DNA from: Notospermus geniculatus
Lineage: Eukaryota; Nemertea; Pilidiophora; Heteronemertea; Lineidae
Direction of reading: 5' to 3'
Assembly (NCBI GenBank): GCA_002633025.1
Contig: NMRB01000074.1
Span: 608,315-672,314 of the forward strand
Length of the DNA: 64,000 bases
Program-made: the position numbers and the translations under genes
Shown here: positions 1-10,183 of the stretch, in pieces
How positions within the stretch are numbered: position 1 is the stretch's first letter
Layout of the letters: every line of letters starts with the position of its first letter
Notes under the pieces: generated by a model
Told to the model about the DNA's origin: nothing
Databases searched by the model: none
What the model saw: only the letters and a program-made list of their open reading frames with translations

Positions 1-30
1 TATTCCAAAATCCTGGATCCGCCCCTGGAA
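1..30. repeat. End of a CAGG...GGATCC DNA transposon
   Basis: The window opens with TCCTGGATCCGCCCCTG. This matches the terminal motif (CCTGGATCC..CCCTG) of the elements at 54789-55061 and 60960-61244. Only one end is inside the window, so no target duplication can be checked. Confidence 0.5.
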
Positions 31-1095
31 AGGGTCTGCAGATGCGGTTTCTTTGCATATCTGCTGCCTCTCCAGTGTCAGACACTTCGATGGGTTAATG
101 TTTTGTGAACTATTGTTTGGAACCTTATTTGTTGTTTATTTACGATTTGCCTTTTAGCCTATAGAGGTTCTTCACGTGACGTCACAGCTCCAAATATCCG
201 CCATATTGGCCGTCAAATGACGCAACGTCACAGCATCAACACAGCGTTTTTGACGTGGTTTGTACGTTGTCGGCATTCATCGGACCTCTTCTACACTGTT
301 CTACAGCAAGCCGTATGGACGATTCGCTTTGTTTTCAACACGGTTTTCACACCAGACCCACTACTTATGCTCAGAAACTGTGAGAGGTAAAGTGATTTGT
401 TGAGTTGTATGCTCCCAGTGGTCTGTACGGGCCGCTGAATGTTCGAACTGAGAACAAGATGGCAGCTTCCATGGCTTCATTTTGACGGCCAGTATGGCGG
501 CCGTGTGACGTCAGTGAAGAACCTCTATATCTGTATTCTTTATTGCTGTCAGCAGGGCCAATATTTTTTTTATCATACTCGTACACATAGGCCTACTCTG
601 TATAAATGTACTGTCTCATGCATGCATGCTTGTAATATGATTACAGCTACAAAGACATGTTAAAATAGCTCCAACCTAAAAGTATTTTGAAAAGTTCTTT
701 GGTGCAATTTATTTGAACTTGTGCCTGAATGACGATTGGTGCACTATTTGAAATAAAAAAATATATTCATATCGACTCACAAGCCTCATTATTTGTCTCT
801 GCCGAATCTGTTGAAATTTCTCGATGCGGATCTATCCGTTAAAGCGAATCAAAAGCGAAAAAATTTGATTTAGAAATAGAATTTGAAAGGGGACGAATTT
901 TCGGGAAAAATGTAAACAAACTTCTCCAGAATGTCAACAAAAGAAATTTTCGTGCATTCTGATTGGCTGAATTTTCTGTTTACAAACACCATCCAAATGT
1001 AAACAAAATCCGCTTTCGATTCGCTTTCAATCCATCTTTTATTTCGAGATGTGCCTGTAAAACGCACATTTTCCGTGGTTTCCTGATACATTGTA
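28..1095 (+). repeat. Dispersed repeat, copy A (about 1 kb)
   Basis: Starting at AAGGGTCTGCAGATGCGGTTT, this stretch is similar to 5885-6735 in the same orientation. Shared landmarks include TGTATTCTTTATTGCT, AAAGTTCTTTG.TGCAATT and ATTTCAAGATGTGCCT. It is interrupted by the MITE at 164-525, which copy B lacks. No convincing coding frame was seen, so this is probably a nonautonomous transposon. Confidence 0.6.
164..525. mobile_element. MITE with GAGGTTCTTCAC terminal inverted repeats
   Basis: The ends are GAGGTTCTTCAC (164-175) and GTGAAGAACCTC (514-525), each followed inward by TGACGTCA-rich sequence. It is flanked by TA (162-163 and 526-527). The paralogous sequence near 6345 reads straight through (CCTTTTATATCTGTATTC) and so shows the empty site. 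The TA target suggests a Tc1/mariner-type family; this is an inference from ends only, as there is no transposase. Confidence 0.75.
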
Positions 1096-1176
1096 TAGCT
1101 ATACCCAGTTTTGACAAGCTTGATACTCCCATTGCAATAGGGGGGTCCCGTGAGAACCACGCTGGACGCTGGGACC

Positions 1177-1206
1177 TTGGAGGAATTATACTCTTAATTC
1201 CTCCAA
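1177..1206. mobile_element. 30-bp minimal transposon derivative with 9-bp target duplication
   Basis: A 30-bp near-palindrome starts TTGGAGGAATTA and ends TAATTCCTCCAA. It is flanked on both sides by GCTGGGACC (1168-1176 and 1207-1215). Its ends match those of the 471-bp element at 1653-2123, so it looks like an extreme internal deletion or end-to-end remnant of that family. Confidence 0.65.
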
Positions 1207-1449
1207 GCTGGGACCAAGCGAAGTAGGCCTGCAAATCCCGCTGCAAATCGGCGCCCCAACTTCAGATCAAACACGTGTCTCTTTCCCGCCCAAATCTGAC
1301 GTCCCCAAACTGGTTTGTTGTCCATTGGAAGCGTCATGTGTGGTTGGGATGTACAGCCTATTCATACAACGTGGTCACATGACAGCTAAATCATGAGAAA
1401 TATGGCGCAATAGATTTTTGTCGAGTTGCCGATAAAATTCGAATCCAAA

Positions 1450-3231
1450 ATGTCGTATCAACAACAGACAGCCTTCATGAGACCACAGGTAGGTACAGTC
1501 GAGGCTACAGGCCCAGGCCCTATTGTCAACAGTGGCCGGGCTACTAACTAGCTACTTAGGCCTAGTCCCGGGTACTTAGTACGGGACTGCCTACTGGCCT
1601 TCGTCGGCCAACGATGAACCAGTCGAGCCCAACAGTAGGCCTACCATGTACCTTGGAGGTATTATCCGGGGGGGGGGGGTCACTCCCCATAAAGTGTGTT
1701 GCACATCAACGTGTACTCCACTTTTTTCATAAGCCCCTTTCAGCTGGTAACAGCAATTTTGAATCCCCACCCCTTTTGGCTGGGTACTTTTCATTCCCAC
1801 CCCCTAAAGCTGGGAACTCTGCAATCCCCACCCACGCTAATGGCTGGGTAATTTGAAAGACGTTTCAAAGGGCTTTTTGCAGGACACATGGACCACACTA
1901 GGCAGGGGAGGGGGGAGAGTGTCTTGTGTCTTTTTATGTATTCCCGTGGGCTTTCTGCGGGGTTATGGGTGAAATAGGGGGGCTTATTCGGCCCCGCGCG
2001 GGACCCGCCGATGCGGCTCGAAAAACGCCCCTTTACCCGCAATTTTTGGTACGCTGATGTGCAACACACTTTATGGGGAGTGACCCCCCCCCCGGGGGTA
2101 TTATATAAGTATAATTCCTCCAAGCATGTACCATATAGGCCTATGGGTAGATCTAAGGGAGCCTGGACAGGCCCTATATTATAAATACTGTAGTGTAGCC
2201 TAGCCCAACCCTAATTAGGGCTCTAGGCCTAGGCCTATTGGAGATTTCTAAGCTCCTGTGGATGTATCACTATTGGGGATACAATCAGGCACTGGAAATT
2301 CAAGAATGGCGCAGAAATGGCATGTTCGAAAAAAATGTGGCCCACTGAAAATAGGGGGGTGGGCGTACGCCTGGGGTGCCCCCTGGATCCGTGCCTACGC
2401 AGGATACATACTGTGATACTGTAGGCCTACCAGTGTACTAGAGGAGAAAGTTGTAGGAATGATGTCCGGACATCTGCTGTGTTCAAATTTTCTAATGGTC
2501 TCTATCATGTCTATAGCCATATCCTTATCCCGCATTGAAAAATAAACAGGCATGGGGTAGGCCACGTATACTGCACCAAGCCATGGGAAGTGCCCCGAGT
2601 GTGGACCACTTGGCCTGCTATTCTCAACTTGACTTGGGCAGTGAGCCTATCATCAGGCAGTGCTGCGAGCAGTCATACCACTGATGATGTAAAAAACAGC
2701 AAAATGCTGCACCAGGACGTCCTTCATGATTCAGTAGAGCACACGGACAGAACGTTGAAAAATGGTGAACAGCATCTATAAACCCAAAGAAAGGAGCAAA
2801 AAGGCCAGCCCTTAACAAACAGCTGGCTCAACAAGGCCGGGTCTTTCTTCTTGGGGATTTTCTAAATCCCCCCCTACACAGTTACTAATTGTATTATTGT
2901 AGTTACCGGTATGTAAATGCTCCAGTTTTCTTCAATTTGTAATATTTCTCATTTTACCTGATGAGGGCTAGCAGGATGCTGCCGAAAACGTTTGTACCGT
3001 GTATATATATAGATATGAATATTACATTCTGGATTTGCTCCTTTCTTTGGTTTTATAAATGTACCTACCGTACCTCGCTACCAAAACTCTAAACAGCATC
3101 TCCCAGTAGTGGTAATTGGACAGGTCGCTGATGTTAATGATATTGTATTTTTCTTTTTAGGTGCAGCCCCAGTATGTCCAATACCACCAAGGACAGGCTT
3201 TTCAACAAACCGTGGTCCCCGCGAATCAAGT
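1450..3231 (+). CDS. 5' coding exons of the MS4A-like gene (tentative)
   Basis: ATG at 1450 opens 13 codons (MSYQQQTAFMRPQ) ending at 1488 before a GTAGGTAC donor. A strong TTTCTTTTTAG acceptor at 3160 starts an exon with the same phase and the same Q/P-rich character (VQPQYVQYHQGQ...). That exon runs into an N at 3232, after which the frame stops at once. The two exons share composition with the N-terminal part of the 3494-4534 frame. They are probably exons 1-2 of that gene, with missing sequence at the N. The link to the downstream exon is inferred. Confidence 0.5.
1653..2123. mobile_element. Nonautonomous DNA transposon, 471 bp
   Basis: The long inverted ends are TTGGAGGTATTATCC... and ...ATAATTCCTCCAA. 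A second inverted block (GGGGAGTGACC / GGTCACTCCCC plus AAAGTGTGTTGCACATCA) lies just inside. The flanks share CATGTACC (1645-1652 and 2125-2132). An 8-9 bp target duplication fits hAT or Mutator-type elements. There is no coding capacity. It lies in the first intron of the MS4A-like gene. Confidence 0.75.
2778..3057. mobile_element. Short element with AAGAAAGGAGCAAA inverted ends
   Basis: CCAAAGAAAGGAGCAAA near 2783 is repeated inverted as TTTGCTCCTTTCTTTGG near 3035-3051, about 280 bp apart. The interior contains CTGATGAG...GAAAA (2958-2988), which resembles hammerhead ribozyme core boxes of Penelope-like or retrozyme elements. Confidence 0.5.
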
Positions 3232-3493
3232 TNACTTCGTGTTGTGAAGATGGGACAAATCGCACTTCGATTCCCCGACAAACTCGCTGAATTGTTGACT
3301 ATTCCTGAATTAACTTCGCGTCAAAGTGGTTCTCACGGATTATGTACATAATGACTACCTATCAATAGGTTCAAAACACGAAGGTATGATCCTGTTCATG
3401 TGTTTGGGGCAGCTGTCATTCGACAGCGTGCATAAATTATGGAATGAGATACAGTTCTATTTGCCTGGTGCCCGTTAACTCGTAACACCAGAT

Positions 3494-4534
3494 GTGTGTG
3501 CAGACGTTGCAGCACTAGTCACGGTTACATCAAGTGGCGTTCCCCCACTGCAGTGCATGGATTATTCGCGAATTACCAATTGGCGAGTGCACACGAGGGA
3601 ACAGCCGTCTTCCCCACCGAAACGGGATGGATTTCCTCAGGGCATTAGGGAGGGTACGACCGTAAATGACCTGAGATCTCAGGATGTACAACCCCAAGCA
3701 GCACCAGCAACACAAGAAGGTGGAACACGGAGGAACTTTGCCAAAGATTCGCAAAAGCAATGCGGCATTGCACAAGTTGTTCTCGGTGCGATTGCTATGA
3801 TTGTTGGAGCGGTTCTGATACAAGTTGACGGTGTGGATCGCGGCGGATCAGGACTTGGTTTGTCAGCTGCAGGAGTTTGGTCAGGTGTGTTCATGATACT
3901 TGCGGGAAGTTTCGGCATCTGGTCTTCAACAGCACAGACAACTTCAGCGATCGTGACATGTATGGTCCTGTCCATCCTTGCGAGCTGTTTTGCGTTCGTG
4001 TTTTTTATCATCTCGGCTATTGCGTGTGGAATCAATAACACTATATATATATATCGTTGGCGTGATTATGATGAGGATGAGCGGCCTGCAAGGATTGCCT
4101 TGCATTCCATTGGGATCCTCGTTGGATTGGCTGAGGTCATTGTCTCCATAATCCAGTCTGCTATCTGTTGTCGTACAACATGCTGCACTGGTCAACAAGC
4201 CGGTCCAACCATTGTCTACATTCCCCAGCCATTCCCAGCTCAGTATGCCCTGCAGACTCAGGGCATGGTCCAGGGGACGAACATCCCGATGGGAACATCT
4301 GGTGTCACTGTGATAACACCTGGTACATACCCTGTTGGCTATACACCCGTTACACAGCAGCATGTGCAGCCTCCTGCACAAGGTGCAGCAGGGGTACCTC
4401 CTGCACAAGGTGCAGCAGGAGTACCTCCTGCGCAAGGTGCAGCAGGAGCAGTGGCACCTCCTGCATACAGCCAGACAGGGGCCTCCCCACCGGAGTACAC
4501 TGAGAAGCAACCGGTAACCAACCCCGAAATGTAA
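3494..4534 (+). CDS. MS4A/CD20-like four-pass membrane protein
   Basis: This is one uninterrupted frame of up to 346 residues. After a variable N-terminus come four hydrophobic segments: roughly residues 87-108 (CGIAQVVLGAIAMIVGAVL), 118-140, 145-175 and 200-225. A cysteine cluster (ICCRTTCC) follows, then a long Pro/Gln/Gly tail with three near-identical PPAQGAAGV units and two PPxY motifs (PPAYSQ, PPEYTE) that can bind WW domains such as NEDD4-type ligases. Topology and the C-terminal tail fit the MS4A/TMEM176-like group of tetraspanning proteins; the exact family is not certain. The transmembrane part has no introns. The true start may lie upstream (exons at 1450 and 3161) rather than at 3494. 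A MITE lies 100 bp beyond the stop. Confidence 0.7.
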   Translation: MCADVAALVTVTSSGVPPLQCMDYSRITNWRVHTREQPSSPPKRDGFPQGIREGTTVNDLRSQDVQPQAAPATQEGGTRRNFAKDSQKQCGIAQVVLGAIAMIVGAVLIQVDGVDRGGSGLGLSAAGVWSGVFMILAGSFGIWSSTAQTTSAIVTCMVLSILASCFAFVFFIISAIACGINNTIYIYRWRDYDEDERPARIALHSIGILVGLAEVIVSIIQSAICCRTTCCTGQQAGPTIVYIPQPFPAQYALQTQGMVQGTNIPMGTSGVTVITPGTYPVGYTPVTQQHVQPPAQGAAGVPPAQGAAGVPPAQGAAGAVAPPAYSQTGASPPEYTEKQPVTNPEM

Positions 4535-4635
4535 CACTGCGGATCTGATAGTCGACCGAATGGTCCTTGGATGTTCTCAGCCAGTCTAGACACATCGTGT
4601 GCATCAAGTCTGCAACTTCCAAGTAATAGACGATA

Positions 4636-4835
4636 TCACTCCAAAAGAGCGCAGCACCTGACGGTAACTGCAGCATCACGACGTCCCGTACGCATTCCTT
4701 GACATGCGACGTCATGATCGCTGAAACAAGTGGAGGTTTTTCGAATGACGTCACGACGTTCAGAATGATGTACGGGACGTCGTGACGCTGTAGCCCTCGC
4801 CAGTTACCGTCAGGTGCTGCGCTCTATTGGAGTGA
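4636..4835. mobile_element. MITE, 200 bp, TA target site
   Basis: The ends are TCACTCCAA..GAGCGCAGCACCTGACGGTAACTG and its inverse (CAGTTACCGTCAGGTGCTGCGCTC..TTGGAGTGA), given here in parts. They are flanked by TA at 4634-4635 and 4836-4837. Inner inverted blocks carry GTCCCGTAC/GTACGGGAC. It lies just downstream of the MS4A-like stop, possibly within its 3' UTR. Confidence 0.8.
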
Positions 4836-4987
4836 TAGGGTCTATTTCACCTGGACCGTTCTTGAACTCCTGGACCACAGTGCTGATTGTGGTTCCTTCA
4901 AAATGTGTGCTATGTATGGCATTTATATATTTTTGGTATAATATACAAATGTAACTTTGAATTGATTCCATGCACTTTCACAATACT

Positions 4988-5481
4988 CAGGGCTTTCATT
5001 AAGCCTGCGTATGGCGTCTATTACGCATGTAAACTACAGAAATGACGCAAATATAAATAACTCTGAAGGCTCAAAAATGCAGGTAAATTCGATGATACGC
5101 TGATGGAGAAAGTGTGGAAGTCCCATCTGTATACCCAGTCTCCATTTACGCCAGTAGGATCCCGGCTGACGCAGTTATCAAGATATTGGAAGTCGGGCGG
5201 CGGCCAAAATTTTCTTCAACACACCCAATCCCTGTTAGGGCAGCTGAAAATCGAACTGGGGATTCCCGTCGCCCATGGCAACTACACACTCCTGGCTCGC
5301 ACGCGGTACCTGTAGCAGTATACGAAGCGAAGATCTGACCCCAGTAAAATATAACAAGAAGTCATGACCCAAAAAAAGAATTGCTGGAAGTCTAAAGACC
5401 CCAGCTTCTTCCCAAATTGACTTCGATAAAAAAATTGTGGAAGTCATGACCCAGGTAGAGAAAAAGTTAATGAAAGCCCTG
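4988..5481. mobile_element. hAT-like nonautonomous element, 494 bp
   Basis: The inverted ends are CAGGGCTTTCATTAA and TTAATGAAAGCCCTG. The flanking direct repeat is AATACT (4982-4987 and 5482-5487). The CAGGG terminus and 5-6 bp duplication resemble the element at 54789-55061. It is noncoding. Confidence 0.75.
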
Positions 5482-5492
5482 AATACTGAGTG

Positions 5493-5773
5493 TTGTTGTT
5501 GTATTTGATTTTTCCGTCAGGGCCGACGCTATAGCATTATTTGCCCTGGTAAGTACGGAGGAGGCCATCACAAAATACTCATGTTCCTCACTTGGATGGG
5601 GTCTTTTACTTGCCCTTGCAAAGACACAAGGTACAAGGCACCACGGCTTACTGTCCCATGCGACGGACGTGAAGAGCCGGGAATGAAATTCCATATGGCC
5701 CGGGCTGGATTCGAACCCGGGACCTGCCGCTTGCTAAGCGGATGTGATAACCACTAGGCTATCAGGCTCCACC
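5493..5773 (-). mobile_element. Full-length tRNA-derived SINE
   Basis: On the minus strand, a tRNA-like head (about 5772 to 5697) has an A-box-like TAGCCTAGTGG and a perfect B box, GGTTCGAATCC. An internal body (GGGCAAATAATGCTATAGCG...) follows, then an A-rich ACAACAACAAC tail near 5493. The flanks repeat ACTGAGTG (5485-5492 and 5774-5781), as expected for target-primed insertion. The head keeps a 7-base loop with AGC, but its T-arm is degenerate, so it is not a working tRNA. A truncated relative lies at 12528-12632. Confidence 0.85.
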
Positions 5774-5884
5774 ACTGAGTGTGAGTGTGAAGTTGCAATA
5801 AGCAGTGGAGCAGTGGGAAATCACGTCTCGTCCATATTTTTGCTCATGGTCCTGACGTGACAGGCAAAGAGAAATGGGACATGA

Positions 5885-6735
5885 CTTGAAGTTCTCTGAA
5901 AGGGTCTGCGGATGCGGTTTCCTTGTATATCTGCCTTGCTGTTCATAATGCATCCATTTACTGGATCTACTCACCTATATGATCCTAAGCGGGACAATAC
6001 CGCAGTTTACCGCCTCCGTGGGCAGACTTGAAACAGCCGTGCGAAATGGTAGGCCTTTTGCATTGCATGACTGTCGGCATTTCCTGTGGCCAACCCACAT
6101 CAGGTGTCTGGGTACCCTCTGAACCTGGAACTCAAGGCCTGCCCGGGAACATTTCGATTTAACATTTGTCATTTGTTCTTCTGGTACATTCACCCAGGTG
6201 AGCACATGGTCCATGGACCATTTCATTATACAGTGTATATTATACCCTCTCCGGTGTCATACTTTTTAAAAACAGATGGGTAAATGTTTTCTGAACTGTT
6301 GTTGAGAACTTTATTTGTTCTTTATTTATGATTATTTTGCCTTTTATATCTGTATTCTTTATTGCTCTAGGCGGGCCTATGGATTTTATCTTTACTCGTA
6401 ATCGTAGGCCTACTCTGTAGTATCGCGTACATGCTTGTAATATGATTATAGCTACAAACACATATTAAAATAAGTTTATTGTAGTAGCTCCAAACTATAA
6501 GTATTATGGAAAGTTCTTTGATGCAATTCATTTAGTGAACTTGTGAAGGACCAGTTACTTACTTTTTGAAATAAAAAAATATATATTCAAATAGACTCTC
6601 TAAGCCTAATTATTTGTCCCTTTTTGCATAAATCAGCCAAATCTGTCAAATCTGTTGAAAATTCTCAACTGAATAAATCTTTCATTTCAAGATGTGCCTC
6701 TAAGAATGCACCATGGTTTTCTGACATGCCTGATC
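5885..6735 (+). repeat. Dispersed repeat, copy B
   Basis: Similar to 28-1095 in the same orientation, but without the MITE found there at 164-525. It ends near ATTTCAAGATGTGCCTCTAA. No coding frame was recognised. Confidence 0.6.
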
Positions 6736-6787
6736 TGATACTATACAATGTACCTATACGGGGACTGTATACATAGGCCTAAGTAGT

Positions 6788-6812
6788 TTCAATTCAATTC
6801 AATTCAATTCAA
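6788..6812. repeat. (AATTC)n microsatellite
   Basis: About five tandem AATTC units. The following 200 bp is AT-rich and reaches an N at 7023. It probably belongs to the 3' flank of NPRL2. Confidence 0.8.
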
Positions 6813-7290
6813 ATTCAAAATAGGTTTATTATCTCCTTGTAAAAGAGTACATTTACTTTGGAGGAAGTTAACATAATAAACCGTGCAGGACAGAGGACAG
6901 ATAAGAAGGAGAAGAAGGGTTGATGGCATCTGTCTCGGGAATGTATCCATCAATCCACAGTGGTGGAAGGAGTGCAAGTGCAATTATTTACAATTATCAT
7001 GATAATGATAAAATTAATAAGANTTGCGTCGTCGTGCCCTCCTCCTACATACTATCACATGACCTCATGACGTCAGAGTACTGAAATACCAGGATCTATG
7101 ACCTGGCGGTAGATTCAAATTCACTGTGGGCCTACACTTCTTATAGATACAACAATACATAACATGAGTGACCCGTGGTATTGATCAGTAGCGCTTCGCG
7201 CGTTTGCCGCCACGCGGCGTTCAGGGTCCTTGCGTCCAGCTGCTTAGAGATGATGACCCATGGATGACACAGGAATACCGAGTGGCGATT

Positions 7291-10183
7291 CTACTTCAGG
7301 CAGATCACAATATTTGGGTCACTCTCAATCTTATCATCCAGCTCCATGTGGCTCATACCTGCAGAATTCCGAAAAAAGAAATGCAAAAATCACAAGATCC
7401 TGTGATGGTGGATAATCTGAGCTCAACCCCCCCAACCCCCGACAAAGAGCACAATGAATCAAATTCAAAAAGCCTTCATTAGCACAACCAATGCACTTAT
7501 TTACAGGCTGTACTAAGTGACCTGAGTGGCAACAAAAAATAATACAAACCAGTTTCACAGCATATTTCATCCAAAGAATGATGACCCGTGAACCAACGAT
7601 AGAGATTTTTATGGCGACTTGATCCACTCTCATTGGGTAACTTGATGGGGTATTTGTGTAATCGGCGGATAATGCCCTTCATCAGGCCAAACTGGATTAA
7701 TTTTCTGAAAAGACAACACAATTATAGTCATGTACCATAAATTGCGGACCATGTTTACATGGCGTAAGTGACGTCGCAATGCATCAGCATGTGCTGGATG
7801 CACTACGGCGTCACGTCACGTCGTCCGCAATTTTCGGTACACATCTATAGTAGAAAATTTTGTGCTGCAGTAAATATGAGCTTTGACCTTTGTTATACAT
7901 TCTAAGTCATCTGCTTCAATCTGTCCTCATTGTCCTTTGACCTGTCTTTGTATCAGCTATCAGCATTAATTGCAAACTTTCGAACAAACTGATGGCAATC
8001 TGTGGTCAAGAAGTGTACCGTATATAGAATTACAAAATGTACCTCTCATCAACTCTGAGTGAATGTGGATTGTGCCGGGCACAGAGATCCCGGACAGTTG
8101 TTCCAGGTGTGAGCCCACAGTACAGCATGAAGACATCATGGAAAGTAGGCAGTATGCGACCTGAAGAACACATAAAGGAACAAAACAAGGATAAAATTTC
8201 AGAATAAGTCTGTCAGAAAGGGACGATATGGGGAAGAAGTGAGAAAAGACAGGAATGTCATGTCAACTCCCATGAGACTGCAAGGACAAGTTCCTGAAGG
8301 ATTTAAACATACATGTATCTACTCACCAGGTTTTGTGACAAATTTGATACATTCATTCTGTAGCCTCTTGTCGTCAACCAATTTCTGGATATCTGGTGTG
8401 ACTGCGTATTGATTTGAATACTGGAAAAGAAGGATGGGTTTCGTGATGCAGCTGCTATAATTTCAGTGGTGACACTTGAGAGAAAGAAGAGCTACCTACC
8501 TGGAACACTGATATCAAAGTAACTACGTCAAAATACCTGCAATGAGAAAGGGATATCATGAATCATTTTTCTTGGAGTGTGCATCAACCAGCGAACTGAT
8601 AATTATACATATCTGACACTGACACTGACACTTACAACAAATTCCTTATACAATGTTTGATAATGTTGATGTCCATGTCAGCCTCGACTGCAATCCTAGC
8701 AACGTGGTTGAAACCATCAATGAAAGGCAGAATCTGGAAGAAGATGAATAGTCATCGGTGGAAGCACAGAGCAGCGTCCCTTAGTGGAAAGCAGAGTAAA
8801 ACAAATAAACAAACGAGATGATTTTTTTAACAGACCTGCTGTGTCGTTAGATCCCATTCACTAGCCACGATCAAGGTCTTGTCCATAGTGAAGATAGGCA
8901 CGTCATGTTTCTCCACTTCTGGTGGTACCTTACTTTCTCGGATCACTTTCAGGTGAATATGATTGGCATCATCTGAAATGGCCAATTGGAATTCCACCAA
9001 TTGCAGTACAAAGAGTAATCCGTGTAACTCAGTACAAGTCTCAATGATAATCGTCATTCACGCAATATACAATGGTATGATGAACAGGAATCAGAGACAT
9101 CAAGGGTGTATGCGGCCAAAATCTAGCATAAGATGCAATTTCACATACGACGAAATGAGGAGCACAAGGTGCATAAAATCTGATACTTACTGACAGGCAC
9201 ACTGCAGGTTCCTGATTGGTTTAACTGTGTTATGATTGGTTTTAAAATGGATGGAAGCCTCTCCTTCGATTTGTCATCGGACAAAAATCCATTTTCACGC
9301 TGAAATTCAAAGATATGACAGTGAATGCAGGTAGTTATAAACAAAGAAATACAAAGGGTAAAATCAACTGAAGAACTTAATCAGTTTCTTACCTCGAGTG
9401 AAACTAAATAGGCTGCTAGTTTCTTCACCACTGGTTCATATCGCTGGGGCTTCGATGTAGCATCAAACACAAAGCACAGGTTGAAAATCAGGGCATTTCT
9501 GGCATACTTTGGATTGTCAATACAAACTGGGCAGCCCATGATTTTGTGCCCTAGGGCATTTCTGAAACAAAATCATTGTATTCAAAGAAAGGAAGGTGCA
9601 GCATCGGAGATGAGCTCATCCAGATCTTTCTTCACTGACCATTACCCCCTCCCCCCCCCCCAAGATTGGCACCAATAAAGACTACAGGCTATGACCACAC
9701 CCTGTACCCACATCAGGCACCTATTCCCAAGTGATAGTGTAAGGAAGTTTACACAAAGTGGTCGTTCATCTACTCCACTCCACTTACATTGTAATAATAC
9801 TGTTCTGTAGCTCCGGTTTAGTAATGATGTAGACATGGACTGTATCAAATTCCTCCTTACTGATGTAATCATCTGGTACCTGCAAAAAACCGAAGTTACT
9901 TATTGACTTTTAATGTCAATATGCCTCACCGTGGGTTTTGTGAGAGTTCTGTTAGCAAGGATACTGGCCAAGGACTAGCCTGTTAGCAAATTCACAATGG
10001 AACATGCTCCCCTTGACCACACAAAACACTCAGATGAGAGATATATTGAATATTGTGATTCAAGAATGATTTTATGGACTAACTCTCTGGTACTTGTATT
10101 CAACAAACCTGATAAGTTATCTTTGGTCCAGCAATGGGATGAAACTCACTGAAGAATATGCACTTGATACGTTCACTTGCCAT
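7291..10183 (-). CDS. NPRL2: NPRL2, GATOR1 complex subunit (11 exons)
   Basis: Coding exons in transcript order are 10183-10109, 9879-9788, 9561-9393, 9299-9191, 8972-8836, 8733-8636, 8536-8500, 8420-8327, 8160-8043, 7704-7550 and 7358-7291. All phases join, giving 383 residues (human 380). The protein starts [16 protein letters not shown] and ends DPNIVICLK. Landmarks include PELQN, the MGCPVCI strip, HIHLKV, WDLTTQQ and [22 protein letters not shown]2 with NPRL3 and DEPDC5 forms GATOR1, the RagA/B GTPase-activating complex that restrains mTORC1 at the lysosome when amino acids are low. The arginine finger of human NPRL2 (Arg78 in YSRNALLFN) is conserved here at about residue 77 (YARNALIFN). 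Donors of exons 1 and 10 are the weaker GTTTGT. No breaks are seen. Confidence 0.95.
7731..7841. mobile_element. Small MITE in an NPRL2 intron
   Basis: TGTACCATAAATTGCGGAC is inverted at the far end as GTCCGCAATTTTCGGTACA. The 111-bp unit has a CpG-rich core containing GACGTC. It lies between the last two long NPRL2 exons (7704 and 8043). Confidence 0.65.

Noticed and set aside
5697-5772. tRNA gene with AGC anticodon
   Set aside because: The B box is perfect, but the T stem and anticodon stem have mismatches and a SINE body, tail and target duplication follow, so it is a SINE head.
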